Part shown: positions 39,289 to 49,090 of the stretch, piece by piece
Position numbering within the stretch: the first letter of the stretch is position 1
How the letters are laid out: each line of letters begins with the position of its first letter
NCBI GenBank assembly: GCA_021772515.1
Contig: JAJFLU010000039.1
Span: 1-64,000 of the forward strand
Origin: Opitutales bacterium
Lineage (GTDB): Bacteria; Verrucomicrobiota; Verrucomicrobiia; Opitutales; UBA2987
DNA: 64,000 nucleotides
Reading direction: 5' to 3'
Notes under the pieces: generated by a model
Seen by the model: the letters and a program-made list of their open reading frames with translations, nothing else
What the model was told of the DNA's origin: nothing
Databases searched by the model: none
Translations under genes and position numbers: made by a program

Positions 39289-39304
39289 GAAAAAAAGGCC
39301 GGAG

Positions 39305-40444
39305 TTAAGCCGGTTGTGGGGGTGGCGCGAGGTATTTGCGGTTGAGCAACCGCCAGGCGATTATGAAGAAAGCGGTAAGCGGGATGGCCAAGACCATTCC
39401 GAGCAAACCTTTGAGGGCGGTGCCCCAGAAAAAGATTGATATGATGACCGCGAGTGGATGGAGGCCGGTTTGCTTGCCCATGATTTTCGGTGTGAGGAGG
39501 TAACCTTCGATAATTTGGACGGCAAAGAAAACCAGGAGGGTTAACCCGAGGAGCGCCCAACCTCCCTGCGGTTGGAAAAAGGCAATCGGTAAAACGGTGG
39601 CCAAGCCTAGAATCGTTCCGAGATAAGGGATGATATTGAGGATACCGATGAGCAAGCCGAGCAAGAGGCCGAATTTCAATCCTGCCAAGGTAAACCCGGT
39701 GGCGAGTAAAACGCCCATGATGACACCGATCAATAATTGGCCTCTAAAAAAAGCGACGAGGATACTGGCGAATTCACGGACGAGAAAGACGAGGTCTTGG
39801 CGGATCCCTTTGCTCAAGAATTTCATTTCGTTTTCGAGGTCACGTATGGGATCCCGGTCGGTCATCAAAAAATAAAAGAGGTAAATCGGGACAATGGCGA
39901 CAGCGGCAGCCATGCCGAATAGACCGAAAACCCAGGCACCGGCCTCACGAATGACCGGCAGGGAAACGGCGGCCATCTGGCGAATGCCTTCGAGAAGAGT
40001 GTTGAAATACTCCTTAACCCAATCGAAACGAATATTTTGCAGCAAATCAGGGAATTTGTTGAGCAAAAACCCCTTGGCATTTTCGAACAGGACGGGCGCC
40101 TGTTCTACAAAATCCATGAGCTGGGAAATCATGGCTGGCACAATGAGAGCCAAAAAACCGCAACCGGCCAGCAGGACCAAGGCATAGAGAATAACAATGG
40201 AGAAAGTGCGACTGAGTTTGAAAACCCTTTCCAGCCATCTGACGAGAGGCCGGAGCATGAGGGCGAGGATGCCCGCGGTAACCAGAGGCCAAATAACCCC
40301 GGAAAAGAAAGCGACCACCCGCTGGAGAATGAAAAATACCAGAAGGGAGAGCGAAACAATCAGAACGACGGCCAAAAAGGATAGAGCGGCGCCCACAATT
40401 TTGCGCTGGACTGGACCCAGCAATCTTTCTCCATTGGCAGACAT
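39305..40444 (-). CDS. AI-2E family transporter (PerM-like)
   Basis: The 379-residue membrane protein belongs to the AI-2E/PerM family. Features include the N-terminal pair of helices, the central GLKFGLLLGLLIGILNIIPYLGTILG segment, a family hallmark, and VQIIEGYLLTPKIMGKQTGLHPL near the end. Members export autoinducer-2 or act as Na+/H+ antiporters; which applies is unknown. It is convergent with the EamA gene. Confidence 0.88.
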   Translation of the reverse strand: MSANGERLLGPVQRKIVGAALSFLAVVLIVSLSLLVFFILQRVVAFFSGVIWPLVTAGILALMLRPLVRWLERVFKLSRTFSIVILYALVLLAGCGFLALIVPAMISQLMDFVEQAPVLFENAKGFLLNKFPDLLQNIRFDWVKEYFNTLLEGIRQMAAVSLPVIREAGAWVFGLFGMAAAVAIVPIYLFYFLMTDRDPIRDLENEMKFLSKGIRQDLVFLVREFASILVAFFRGQLLIGVIMGVLLATGFTLAGLKFGLLLGLLIGILNIIPYLGTILGLATVLPIAFFQPQGGWALLGLTLLVFFAVQIIEGYLLTPKIMGKQTGLHPLAVIISIFFWGTALKGLLGMVLAIPLTAFFIIAWRLLNRKYLAPPPQPA

Positions 40445-40490
40445 GTTCCGGCAGATTGGCAGGCAATTTTGGTTAGGTCAAATCCTTTGG

Positions 40491-40573
40491 GGGGAGAGGA
40501 AGAGGATGGATGGGGGGAAGAGGATGCGTGATGCAGGATGGTGGATCGGGGATGGGGAGGAAGAGGAAGATTA
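40491..40573. repeat. purine-rich tract, looser copy 3
   Basis: A GA-rich stretch with repeated GAGGAAGAGGA and GGGGAAGAGG words, ending in GAGGAAGAGGAAGATT. It shares the core of the two tighter copies at 6635 and 39252 but is longer and less regular. Confidence 0.35.
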
Positions 40574-40629
40574 TTGGTTATTTAGGGGGTTTTTGGTACT
40601 AATTATTATTAATTTTTGATTTTTTAGCG

Positions 40630-40656
40630 AACGCAGCCAACGCAGCCAACGCAGTC
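40630..40656. repeat. three tandem 9-base repeats
   Basis: AACGCAGCC is repeated at 40630-40638 and 40639-40647, followed by AACGCAGTC at 40648-40656. It lies in the 498-base gap before sdhC. This gap (40445-40942) also holds the purine tract and an ORF, and the sdh promoter by position. Confidence 0.55.
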
Positions 40657-40685
40657 ATTGTTAAACCTTTTTTTTGTGCTAAACT

Positions 40686-40946
40686 ATGTGCATGAAAAAT
40701 TTTAAACGACGGGGCCGAGTTTGGCAGCATTTTTGGGGCTTCGGTGGGTTTTCTTTGATGATCGCCAAACCGGATGGGAGATTAGGCGGATTTTCAGTGA
40801 TGTTTACCGCATCTAATAAATGGACTCTGTTCCTGGTGGAGGCCTTAAAACGCTTTACTTTTCCACCCCGGAGGGTCATTGATTTTACTTGGCTGGATTA
40901 TTTGGGTGCGAGGCTTTCCGCCTGTGCCCCAACGATGTCTCAATGA
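40686..40946 (+). CDS. doubtful 86-codon ORF overlapping the sdhC start
   Basis: The frame runs into the sdhC start as ATGA, which could mean coupling. Its sequence has an internal near-repeat, GGFSLMIAKP and GGFSVMFTAS, matching an imperfect 18-base DNA repeat starting near 40744 and 40781. No ribosome binding site or known domain is visible. It may be repeat-derived non-coding DNA. Confidence 0.2.
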   Translation: MCMKNFKRRGRVWQHFWGFGGFSLMIAKPDGRLGGFSVMFTASNKWTLFLVEALKRFTFPPRRVIDFTWLDYLGARLSACAPTMSQ

Positions 40947-41704
40947 ACCCATTTCGACAGTTGCTCCAATCCTCGTTGGGTAAAAAATACCTGATGGCTC
41001 TGACGGGTGTCGTTTTGGCGGGATTTGTTTTGGGACACATGGCCGGAAATGTGCAGATATTTCTGCCGCCGGAGTATATCAATACCTACGGGCATAAACT
41101 GCAATCGCTACCGGGGGTTGCTCTATGGGGAATCCGGGGTTTTCTGCTCCTGTGTTTGGCGGTTCATGTCTGGCTGGCGTTTGTGCTGACGATAGAAAAC
41201 CGACTGGCCCGGCCATTGCGATACGAGGCCGAGGACACCGTTGAGGCCACGATTTCTTCGCGTGCGATGCCCTACACAGGGCTGATCCTTTTGTTTTTTA
41301 TCATTTTTCATATCCTGCATTATACGGTGCGGTCGGTTTACGATTATAGTAACCTGCCCTATGATCTACACGGAGAGGTGGTGCACGATATTTACGCGAT
41401 GATGTATCTGGGGTTTACCCATTGGTGGGTGTCGATTTTTTATATCATCGCGATGAGTTTGCTCTGCATGCACCTCGCCCATGGGGTGTCGAGTATGTTC
41501 CAGACAATGGGGGTGCGTAACGATAAATGGCGGCCCTTTCTCAATAAAGCGGCTTTGGCCTATGGCTGGATCGTTTATCTGGGATTTATCTCGATACCGA
41601 TTGCCGTTCTGCTGACCGAGTACGGAGGCCTCCCGATTCTCGACAAGGAACATATCGAAGCGACCCAAACCTTGGCTAAAACTTTGACCCTGATACACCC
41701 TTGA
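40943..41704 (+). CDS. sdhC: succinate dehydrogenase cytochrome b subunit, type B
   Basis: SdhC anchors the enzyme in the membrane, binds haem and hands electrons to quinone. The 253-residue single-subunit anchor has about five transmembrane helices, the type-B arrangement with two haems. [16 protein letters not shown] and [10 protein letters not shown] at the start are typical of the Bacteroidetes/Verrucomicrobia type. The ATG at 40943 (MNPFRQLLQ) is preferred over one at 40889. sdhA starts 1 base after the stop. Confidence 0.9.
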   Translation: MNPFRQLLQSSLGKKYLMALTGVVLAGFVLGHMAGNVQIFLPPEYINTYGHKLQSLPGVALWGIRGFLLLCLAVHVWLAFVLTIENRLARPLRYEAEDTVEATISSRAMPYTGLILLFFIIFHILHYTVRSVYDYSNLPYDLHGEVVHDIYAMMYLGFTHWWVSIFYIIAMSLLCMHLAHGVSSMFQTMGVRNDKWRPFLNKAALAYGWIVYLGFISIPIAVLLTEYGGLPILDKEHIEATQTLAKTLTLIHP

Positions 41705-41705
41705 T

Positions 41706-43622
41706 ATGAACCTCGACGCTAAAATACCCGAAGGACCGCTGGCGGAAAAGTGGGATAACCACAAGTTTCGGATCAAGCTGGTCAACCCCGCCAACCGGCG
41801 TAAATACCGGGTGATCGTGGTGGGGTCCGGTTTGGCCGGGGGTTCGGCAGCGGCCACCTTGGGGGAGTTGGGCTACAATGTGGAGTGCTTTTGCTACCAG
41901 GATAGTCCAAGAAGAGCGCATAGCATCGCGGCTCAGGGGGGCATCAATGCATCCAAGAATTACCAGAATGACGGTGACAGCGCGTATCGGCTTTTTTACG
42001 ACACGATAAAAGGGGGCGATTATCGTTCGCGGGAGGCCAATGTTTACCGACTGGCCCAATTGAGCGGGAACATCATCGACCAGTGTGTGGCTCAGGGAGT
42101 GCCATTTGCGCGGGAATACGGAGGATTGCTGGCCAATCGCTCTTTTGGCGGGGCTCAGGTTTCGCGCACTTTTTATGCTCGTGGGCAGACCGGCCAACAA
42201 CTTCTGCTGGGCGCCTACAGCGCACTCAGTCGGCAAATCGGCTTGGGACAGGTGAAAATGCACAACCGCCATGAGATGCTCGATCTGGTTTTGGTCGATG
42301 GCCATGCCAAGGGAATCGTGACGCGCAACCTTGTCAACGGTCGGATCGAGTCCTGGAGCGCGGACGCGGTCATCCTGGCGACGGGCGGCTATAGCAATGT
42401 CTTTTTTCTCTCGACGAATGCGGCAGGTTGCAATGTCACGGCGGCTTTTCGGGCCTATAAACAAGGGGCGGGGTTTGCCAATCCCTGCTATACGCAGATA
42501 CACCCGACCTGTATTCCGCAAGCCGGGGATCACCAGAGCAAATTGACTTTGATGTCCGAATCCCTCCGCAATGACGGGCGGGTCTGGGTGCCGAAAAAAG
42601 CCGAGGATTGCGGCAAGGACCCACGGAAAATTGCCGAGAACGAGCGGGATTATTATCTTGAGCGCAAATATCCGAGTTTTGGGAACCTTGCCCCGAGGGA
42701 CATCTCCTCGCGCTCGGCCAAGGAAGCCTGCGATGATGGCCGGGGCGTGGGGCCCGGTGGGCGTGGCGTTTATCTGGATTTTACGGATGCCATTTCGAGG
42801 TTGGGCCGCTCGACCATCGAGGAGCGTTACGGCAATCTTTTCGAAATGTATGAGCGTATCACCGGGGAAAATGCCTACGAGCGCCCGATGCGGATTTACC
42901 CGGCCCTTCATTACACAATGGGTGGCCTGTGGGTGGACTATAATCTGCAAAGCACGATACCCGGTTGTTTTGTTTTGGGTGAGGCCAACTATTCGGACCA
43001 CGGGGCCAATCGCCTTGGAGCCAGCGCTCTGATGCAGGGTTTGGCCGATGGGTATTTCATCATTCCCTATACTATCGCCAATTATCTTGCGGAGGCAGGG
43101 GCCGGAGCGCCCTCGACGGAAGCTCGGGAATTCAAGGAAACGGAATCCCGGGTGGAGGAAAAACTCGGACTGCTTTTGGGGATCAACGGGAAACGCTCGG
43201 CCCGATCCTTTCACATGGAGCTTGGAAAGATTGTTTGGGAACATTGTGGAATGGGCCGGAATGCCGCCGGTCTTCAAAAAGCGTTGGAATTGATACCGGA
43301 TTTGAAGGAAGAATTCTGGAGCAATCTGAAGGTGACGGGAAAGGATGAGGAGTTGAATATCGAACTCGAACGAGCCGGACGGGTGGCAGATTTTCTGGAA
43401 TTTGGCGAATTACTGGTGCGGGATGCCCTGGATCGCGATGAGTCCTGCGGTGGTCATTTCCGCGAGGAACACCAGACCGAAGAGGGCGAGGCGATCCGCA
43501 ACGACGAGAAGTTCACCAACGTTTCTGTTTGGGAGTATCAAGGCGAAAAAGCCCCTCCGGTGAAACATAAGGAAGAGTTGAAGTTCGAGAATGTCTCCCT
43601 CTCCGTTCGCAGTTATAAATAA
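41706..43622 (+). CDS. sdhA: succinate dehydrogenase/fumarate reductase flavoprotein subunit
   Basis: SdhA oxidises succinate to fumarate with covalently bound FAD. The 638-residue protein has the FAD-binding [15 protein letters not shown], the flavinylation-site region [15 protein letters not shown], and the catalytic region ending in [11 protein letters not shown]. It is full length for the type-B subunit. It reads without a break into sdhB, 44 bases later. Confidence 0.96.
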   Translation: MNLDAKIPEGPLAEKWDNHKFRIKLVNPANRRKYRVIVVGSGLAGGSAAATLGELGYNVECFCYQDSPRRAHSIAAQGGINASKNYQNDGDSAYRLFYDTIKGGDYRSREANVYRLAQLSGNIIDQCVAQGVPFAREYGGLLANRSFGGAQVSRTFYARGQTGQQLLLGAYSALSRQIGLGQVKMHNRHEMLDLVLVDGHAKGIVTRNLVNGRIESWSADAVILATGGYSNVFFLSTNAAGCNVTAAFRAYKQGAGFANPCYTQIHPTCIPQAGDHQSKLTLMSESLRNDGRVWVPKKAEDCGKDPRKIAENERDYYLERKYPSFGNLAPRDISSRSAKEACDDGRGVGPGGRGVYLDFTDAISRLGRSTIEERYGNLFEMYERITGENAYERPMRIYPALHYTMGGLWVDYNLQSTIPGCFVLGEANYSDHGANRLGASALMQGLADGYFIIPYTIANYLAEAGAGAPSTEAREFKETESRVEEKLGLLLGINGKRSARSFHMELGKIVWEHCGMGRNAAGLQKALELIPDLKEEFWSNLKVTGKDEELNIELERAGRVADFLEFGELLVRDALDRDESCGGHFREEHQTEEGEAIRNDEKFTNVSVWEYQGEKAPPVKHKEELKFENVSLSVRSYK

Positions 43623-43666
43623 ATAATGAGAAAAGAAATTTCCAAAAGCACGCATAGCATCGAGCA

Positions 43667-44428
43667 ATGAAGTTGAAACTGAAAATATGGAGGCAGAAAT
43701 CCGTCGAGATGGAAGGAAGTTTGGTGGATTACCAGTTGGCTGATGTTTCGCCCGATTCCTCTTTTCTGGAGATGCTCGATCTGCTCAACGAGCAAATGAT
43801 CTCGGAGGGGGAGGAGCCGGTGGCGTTCGACCATGATTGCCGGGAGGGGATTTGCGGAACCTGTTCCCTGACCATCAACGGAATTCCACACGGACCGCAA
43901 AAAGCCACCACCACCTGTCAGCTGCATATGCGGCATTTTCGGGACGGAGAAACCATCGTCATCGAGCCGTTCCGGGCGCGACCATTTCCGGTTATCAGCG
44001 ACCTTATCGTAGATCGGGCGGCGTTTGATGGGATCGTTCAGATTGGAGGTTTTATCACGGCTCGGACCGGGAGCGCACCGGACGGGAATGCCATTCCGAT
44101 CAGCAAGGGAGTTGCCGATAAATCAATGGATGCGGCGGCCTGCATCGGCTGTGGCGCCTGTGTGGCGGCCTGTAAAAACGCCTCGGCGATGCTCTTTGTG
44201 GGGGCAAAAGTGGCACACCTGAATCTCCTGCCCCAAGGCGCGGCGGAAAAAGACCGACGGGTGCTCAGTATGGTATCGCAAATGGATCGGGCCGGTTTTG
44301 GCAATTGCACCAATTTCGGGGAGTGTTCAGCCGTTTGCCCAAAGGAAATCCCCCTCGATGTTATCGCCAAAATGAACCGCGATTACGCCACGGCCTCGTT
44401 GAAAAACATATTCAGCCAGGTCGGATAA
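43667..44428 (+). CDS. sdhB: succinate dehydrogenase iron-sulfur subunit
   Basis: SdhB passes electrons from FAD to quinone through three clusters. The [2Fe-2S] ligands are in CREGICGTC and [15 protein letters not shown] and [12 protein letters not shown] provide the [4Fe-4S] and [3Fe-4S] ligands. The 253-residue length is normal. It ends 9 bases before the stop of a convergent VOC gene. Confidence 0.96.
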   Translation: MKLKLKIWRQKSVEMEGSLVDYQLADVSPDSSFLEMLDLLNEQMISEGEEPVAFDHDCREGICGTCSLTINGIPHGPQKATTTCQLHMRHFRDGETIVIEPFRARPFPVISDLIVDRAAFDGIVQIGGFITARTGSAPDGNAIPISKGVADKSMDAAACIGCGACVAACKNASAMLFVGAKVAHLNLLPQGAAEKDRRVLSMVSQMDRAGFGNCTNFGECSAVCPKEIPLDVIAKMNRDYATASLKNIFSQVG

Positions 44429-44437
44429 AGGCCGATT

Positions 44438-44857
44438 TTATTGAGAATAGTCGTTTCGCTCTGCGGGGTTTTCCGAGTAGTATTGGACGAATTCCCATTC
44501 GAATCCCGAGCGATCGTAGAAATAGATCCGCTTGCGGTGGGGATGTGGTTCCGGGACTAAACCCTCTTTGTAACCGGCCTCCTGAAGGCGTTGTTTGATC
44601 GAGTCAACGTCGTCGACAACATAACCGAGGTGGTTGACTCCGAATTCATCGTAGGGGGTGCGATTTTGTTCTTTTTCATTCACGACACCCTGCAGCGCAA
44701 TGTAGCTGGAGTCGGTGCCGAAATGCACCCAGCGGGCTCCCTGGGCCGTTTTCCCTCCGCCGCGCTCCTTGAAATGGGGGAATGCCGTTGATAGAAACCG
44801 GATGGCTTCCCCGATATCATTCACAGTGATGTTGGCGTGTTCCAGTTGGCATTTCAT
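44438..44857 (-). CDS. VOC (glyoxalase/dioxygenase fold) protein
   Basis: The 139-residue protein contains one VOC module repeated in halves: LEHANITVNDIGEAIRFLSTAFP and VNHLGYVVDDVDSIKQRLQEAGY, ending in YFYDRSGFEWEFVQY. Metal-ligand positions H8, H-in-VNHLGY and E-in-FEWEFV are present. Glyoxalase or ring-cleaving dioxygenase activity is possible, but the substrate cannot be read. It is 11 bases after the FMN reductase gene on the same strand. Confidence 0.8.
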   Translation of the reverse strand: MKCQLEHANITVNDIGEAIRFLSTAFPHFKERGGGKTAQGARWVHFGTDSSYIALQGVVNEKEQNRTPYDEFGVNHLGYVVDDVDSIKQRLQEAGYKEGLVPEPHPHRKRIYFYDRSGFEWEFVQYYSENPAERNDYSQ

Positions 44858-44868
44858 CGATATATCCT

Positions 44869-45426
44869 TTATTGTTTACCTGAAATATTGAGGCTTCCTG
44901 CCAGTTTAAAAGTAGTTTCAGCCAGTTCATCTACGCGCGATGCGATCTTATCGTCGATGATGCTTTCGCCGCCATCGGCCCCCGGACCGAAATCGCTTCC
45001 CGTTGCGTAAACAAACCTTGGAACCACCAGGCACCGGAAATCGAGCATCAACTGATTGGCAAGTGACATTGTTGACATATAGCTGGAATGGCCACCCGCC
45101 GCCGCCAGAAAACCGACGACCTTGTCTTCCCACGCCTTTCCGGTCAATTCGATGAGATTTTTTGCCGCCGCATTGGCGTAATAGTTGTAAATCGGAACGG
45201 CCAGAAGAACCGCATCCATTTCGGTAATCCTCTTCGTCAAATGGATCACATTGGAATCGCCGTAGGCGGATCCCCCGTCGCAAAAAGGAAGCTCAAATTT
45301 TTGTAGATCAATGAACTCAACCTCGGCTTGCAAACTCGAAAGGCTTTCAGCCGCTTGTTGGGCGAGAATCCTGGACCGACTCGATTTGTTTAAGGAACAA
45401 CTTATTACTGCTATTTTGTGTTTCAT
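44869..45426 (-). CDS. NADPH-dependent FMN reductase
   Basis: The 185-residue protein has the flavodoxin-like fold of NADPH:FMN reductases and chromate/quinone reductases. Visible parts are ISCSLNKSSRSRILAQ (phosphate loop), AVPIYNYYANAAAKNLIEL and FLAAAGGHSSY, which bind FMN. It is divergent from a SufR-like regulator across 79 bases that contain a palindrome, so it is a likely target of that regulator. Confidence 0.85.
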   Translation of the reverse strand: MKHKIAVISCSLNKSSRSRILAQQAAESLSSLQAEVEFIDLQKFELPFCDGGSAYGDSNVIHLTKRITEMDAVLLAVPIYNYYANAAAKNLIELTGKAWEDKVVGFLAAAGGHSSYMSTMSLANQLMLDFRCLVVPRFVYATGSDFGPGADGGESIIDDKIASRVDELAETTFKLAGSLNISGKQ

Positions 45427-45459
45427 TTCTATAAATAATTAGTAAAGTAAATCCTTTAT

Positions 45460-45478
45460 TAAGTCCTTGCTTGACTTA
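45460..45478. promoter_or_regulatory. operator-like inverted repeat between FMN reductase and SufR-like genes
   Basis: The perfect inverted repeat TAAGTC-CTTGCTT-GACTTA (45460-45478) lies in the 79-base gap between two divergent genes. It would overlap both promoters. No other dyad of this length is visible in the gap. Confidence 0.45.
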
Positions 45479-45505
45479 GTCAACATTTTTCTTTACAAAA
45501 TAATA

Positions 45506-46171
45506 ATGAAAATAACCCCGCCAGGCTCCACCACCGAGCAAAGCACCCGGCGGGCCATTATCCAAATGCTCAAAGAGCGGGGATCGATGGCTGCCAAAAG
45601 CATTGCGGAACAATTCGGGACAACAACGATGGCGGTGCGAATGCATCTTTACGCCCTTGAAAAACAAAAACTCATCTTCAGTAACGAGGAACCACGGCCC
45701 CTCGGGCGTCCGACCAAGATGTGGGGATTGACGTCTGAGGCGGACCGGTTTTTCCACAACGGGCATGCCGATTTGGCGGTAAATTTGATCCGCAGCATGG
45801 GGAAAACCTTCGGGTCTCAGGGGATGGAACGCCTGTTGGCGACTCGAGCCAAGGAGCAGGTCGATGACTATCGGAGCGAAATTTCGGAAAAAGACGACTT
45901 GGGTGATCGGGTGAAAGCCTTGGCCGAGATTCGCACCGCAGAAGGCTATATGGCCGAAGTCGAAGAGCAGGCGGACAAATCTTTGCTTTTGGTGGAAAAC
46001 CATTGTCCCATCTGCGAGGCGGCGTCCTCCTGCCTGGGAATGTGCGAAATGGAGCTTGATGTTTTTAAAAAATCGCTCGGACCAAATGTTGAGGTGGAAC
46101 GAACCGAGCATATCCAGGCTGGCGCCCGCCGCTGCGCCTACCGAATTGCGAGACGCTCAACCCAAACCTAA
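45506..46171 (+). CDS. SufR-like helix-turn-helix regulator with cysteine cluster motif
   Basis: The 221-residue protein has an N-terminal winged HTH (RRAIIQMLKERGSMAAKSIAEQFG) and a C-terminal cysteine-rich region CPICEAASSCLGMCEMEL plus a late Cys (GARRCAYRI). This is the pattern of COG2345/SufR regulators, which sense iron-sulfur clusters. Its neighbours are a FMN reductase and a VOC protein rather than suf genes. The ATG at 45506 is preferred over a TTG at 45467. Confidence 0.75.
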   Translation: MKITPPGSTTEQSTRRAIIQMLKERGSMAAKSIAEQFGTTTMAVRMHLYALEKQKLIFSNEEPRPLGRPTKMWGLTSEADRFFHNGHADLAVNLIRSMGKTFGSQGMERLLATRAKEQVDDYRSEISEKDDLGDRVKALAEIRTAEGYMAEVEEQADKSLLLVENHCPICEAASSCLGMCEMELDVFKKSLGPNVEVERTEHIQAGARRCAYRIARRSTQT

Positions 46172-46172
46172 T

Positions 46173-48920
46173 CTACTCGACCCGGCGGTAGTTGAGCATG
46201 GTGAAAAGGAAATTCATTTGCGCTGCGGAGAAGTCTTCGGCGCTGAAATAGGTCGGGGTTCTTCCCACTTCGGCGGGGAATTCAATGGTATTGCCGAACA
46301 TTCCGCGAACTTCGACTTTTTCCACCATGGACTTGATTTTTAAGGCGGCTCCACTCCTGCCAATGAGCACTCCGACGGCGCTATTTTCATTTTCAAAGGT
46401 GTAAAGATCGAACTCTTCATCAACAAGGTAAACGCGCGACGGTTTTTTCTCTTCAAGGTGCCACATCATATTGGAAAGCGCGCTGGCATTTGGGTGAAGC
46501 CGGCCATCGACATTAAAGATACGGGATCCCGGCTGCCACAAATCCTTAAACGGATCGAGTGCGTAACCAGGGACAAATATGCGTTCCACCTTCCCGGATA
46601 ACAGAACGAGATAATATCGCACGGTGGCGGCAGCGTCGATTTTTGCATCCTCAATCGGGTAAACAGGCAGGACGTGTTGATAGAAATTAAAGATTCGTGA
46701 GGAGCCGACTCGCGCCTGAGATTGCCAAATCGTCTCCTCATCCGGCGAGTTGTCCCTCAGCCAGGCAAAATCTTCATTTAACCGTTCATGGGGTTTCACT
46801 TTTGCGAAATCATCATCAAAACTGAAAACATCGGCTTGACTGGATATGCCCGCAGCGAGGATTTCCCGACCCTTCTTTCGATCACCATTGAGATTAAGAT
46901 TGGCGACAACGATTGCCGATTCGTCGCCCACTTTTATGGCTTCATAAGCCACCTTCTGCATACCCAAATAATCTTCCGGGGAGCTTAATATCGGTTCAAT
47001 TTCCTTTCCGGAGGAATTCGGGGTTTTCTTCAAACTGAGAGCGGAAAGGGTGCGTTCTGAGTAAACCGAGGGCCAAGGTTCCCAGGCTCGCACGACGCCC
47101 TTAAAACGGTCAACTGTTTCCCCAACATATTGAGACCAGAGCTCCGCGTCTGCGGGTAAAAGCGGCAGGTCGAGGGGAAAATCCTTGGGTTGATCGACGG
47201 CCCATGCCGGGGCCGGACCGAGAACCGCGAGCACATTTACCCCCAGGCGCTGGTAAACGGTGTTGGCAAGGTCTGCCCTTTCAAACACCTTGCTATCCGG
47301 CTCCGGGGCGGCGCTTTTCCATGAGAAATTTCGGATATCCCGCACCCATTTAAAGCCCAGCGCCTTGGCCACTCCGATTTCTTCCGCCCGCTCGCCAATG
47401 TGGGCAACCTGTATTCCAAATGGCGAGTCCGGGGCCGGTTTACTGGGTTCAACGGGCACCCGCACGCGGTGCAAAAGCGCCTCCGCTGGGAGGGAAACCG
47501 GTTTATCCTCATCCCCCCAGGCCTGAAACAGCAGGCGATAAGACCCGAACGGGGGCTCGTCGAGATCTTTCAAGAGAACCGTGCGGCTAATCGGCTTGCT
47601 GCCGGTAATTTTCAGCGGATGGAGGGGGTATTGCCGCCCGTCGATGTCGAATAAAGTTCCGGTAACTTCCCTCGCCAAGGTGAGCGCACCATAGACCGTC
47701 ACCCGCACGGCCATTTGCTCGCCCTCGAAACCAATACCCATCGGGTTGAGCGGTTGGGCCACGATTTCAACCGGCCCGGTGCGAGCGAGCGGGCTCACGA
47801 CTTCGGCTTTTTCCACCTGCAATCCGTCAACCCAAACGGGTTCTTCCGAATGGGAAACCACATGGGCCAAATAGTAGCCGTCGATATCGATTTCCAGGGG
47901 CACGGTAGTGCTGTATCGTTTCCATTCCTTGTTGATAACCACCCTCTGATGAAAAGGATAGATTTTTGGATTGGCCAGGGGCGGAGCCAGAATAAGACTC
48001 AACCTTTGCCCTCGAACGCTTCCTTTGAGGTAAAGGCTGAAGGTGTATTTTCCATTGCCCTTTCCGGTAACAGGCGCCGTCAGGGAAGCCCCCGCACCGG
48101 CCCATTTTAGAGAAGGAATGCCTGTCGGGCCAATCTCCAGACTGTCGGAATACCTGAAATCGGCATTGAGTAAAACCCAGGGCGCATGGACTCCATCGGG
48201 AAATGAACTGGAAGGCAGGAGGTTGGGAGATTCTTCCCGAATTACCGGCAAAACCGAACCCTTTTTTGTGCGGTATGGCTCCAGGTAAAAGGCATCCATT
48301 TCGATATTGGCCTCCTTGTCGATTTCCACATAAAATCGCGCTTCAGGGTCATCCGCAGTGGCCTGCACGACAACTTCGCCGCTCGACCAGTCGAGAGGGC
48401 AGGGGATCGGCTGCTCGAAATAGATTTTCTCGGGATCAGAACCGGAGCGCAGACCAATGGTGATGGTGGTGGGGTTATCGCTGCGGAGAGTGAGCCCCAT
48501 CCGCAGGACTCGACCTTTTTCTATGGGGATTGGCCTATACTCGAGAACGGCGGCGGTGCGGCCCGGCGAGACCACCTCCATCCGCAAAGCCTGTTCACCC
48601 TCGGGCACATCGTCATAAACCGTCCCAAAATAAACCACGGCGCCCGGTCCGGAAACATTTGTCCAGCCCTCCGGTAATCCGCCCAACAAATCTTCCAAAG
48701 GCCCCCGCACTGCAATAAAACGGCTTTCAAAATTTTCCTCCGCAATGCGCGTTGGGCCAAGTGTTGGGGGAGGCACCACGTTTTTCTCTACAGCTTCCTC
48801 GATTTCAACTTGGGCCATAGTTGTCTCCCCCGGCTCCTGCCCTGCCAAAAACCAGAGCCCTGCTCCCCAATGAAGCAACCCGACGATCAATAAATATCGC
48901 AATAACGCTGAATATCTCAT
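46173..48920 (-). CDS. large secreted protein with a GH-like barrel lacking the NEP motif
   Basis: The 915-residue protein has a signal peptide from the ATG at 48920 (MRYSALLRYLLIVGLLHWG). The N-terminal half shows two or three beta-sandwich, carbohydrate-binding-like modules. The C-terminal half resembles a GH clan-A TIM barrel: GVAKALGFKWVRDI, FERADLANTVYQRLGVNVLAVLG and RAWEPWPSVYSE. In active clan-A enzymes the last segment would read WEVWNEP; here the Asn-Glu pair is missing, so catalysis is doubtful. Function unknown. Confidence 0.65.
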   Translation of the reverse strand: MRYSALLRYLLIVGLLHWGAGLWFLAGQEPGETTMAQVEIEEAVEKNVVPPPTLGPTRIAEENFESRFIAVRGPLEDLLGGLPEGWTNVSGPGAVVYFGTVYDDVPEGEQALRMEVVSPGRTAAVLEYRPIPIEKGRVLRMGLTLRSDNPTTITIGLRSGSDPEKIYFEQPIPCPLDWSSGEVVVQATADDPEARFYVEIDKEANIEMDAFYLEPYRTKKGSVLPVIREESPNLLPSSSFPDGVHAPWVLLNADFRYSDSLEIGPTGIPSLKWAGAGASLTAPVTGKGNGKYTFSLYLKGSVRGQRLSLILAPPLANPKIYPFHQRVVINKEWKRYSTTVPLEIDIDGYYLAHVVSHSEEPVWVDGLQVEKAEVVSPLARTGPVEIVAQPLNPMGIGFEGEQMAVRVTVYGALTLAREVTGTLFDIDGRQYPLHPLKITGSKPISRTVLLKDLDEPPFGSYRLLFQAWGDEDKPVSLPAEALLHRVRVPVEPSKPAPDSPFGIQVAHIGERAEEIGVAKALGFKWVRDIRNFSWKSAAPEPDSKVFERADLANTVYQRLGVNVLAVLGPAPAWAVDQPKDFPLDLPLLPADAELWSQYVGETVDRFKGVVRAWEPWPSVYSERTLSALSLKKTPNSSGKEIEPILSSPEDYLGMQKVAYEAIKVGDESAIVVANLNLNGDRKKGREILAAGISSQADVFSFDDDFAKVKPHERLNEDFAWLRDNSPDEETIWQSQARVGSSRIFNFYQHVLPVYPIEDAKIDAAATVRYYLVLLSGKVERIFVPGYALDPFKDLWQPGSRIFNVDGRLHPNASALSNMMWHLEEKKPSRVYLVDEEFDLYTFENENSAVGVLIGRSGAALKIKSMVEKVEVRGMFGNTIEFPAEVGRTPTYFSAEDFSAAQMNFLFTMLNYRRVE

Positions 48921-49090
48921 AACTTGAGGAATACTATTCTCATAGGGGGTCGCTGCTCCATAAACAAACCTATAATCATCCACGCTCGGCGATGGCGGGT
49001 CTTTTCACGATCTCACCCGCTTTGTTTTTTCCTTCAAGGTCAATCACCTTGACTGACTGTCGCCGAATGAGTTCCCTAAAATCTCGATAG

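Noticed and set aside
41676..43277. 533-codon reverse-strand open frame
   Set aside because: It is antisense to sdhA, which is full length and has all its FAD and active-site motifs. Long antisense frames are common in GC-rich coding regions.
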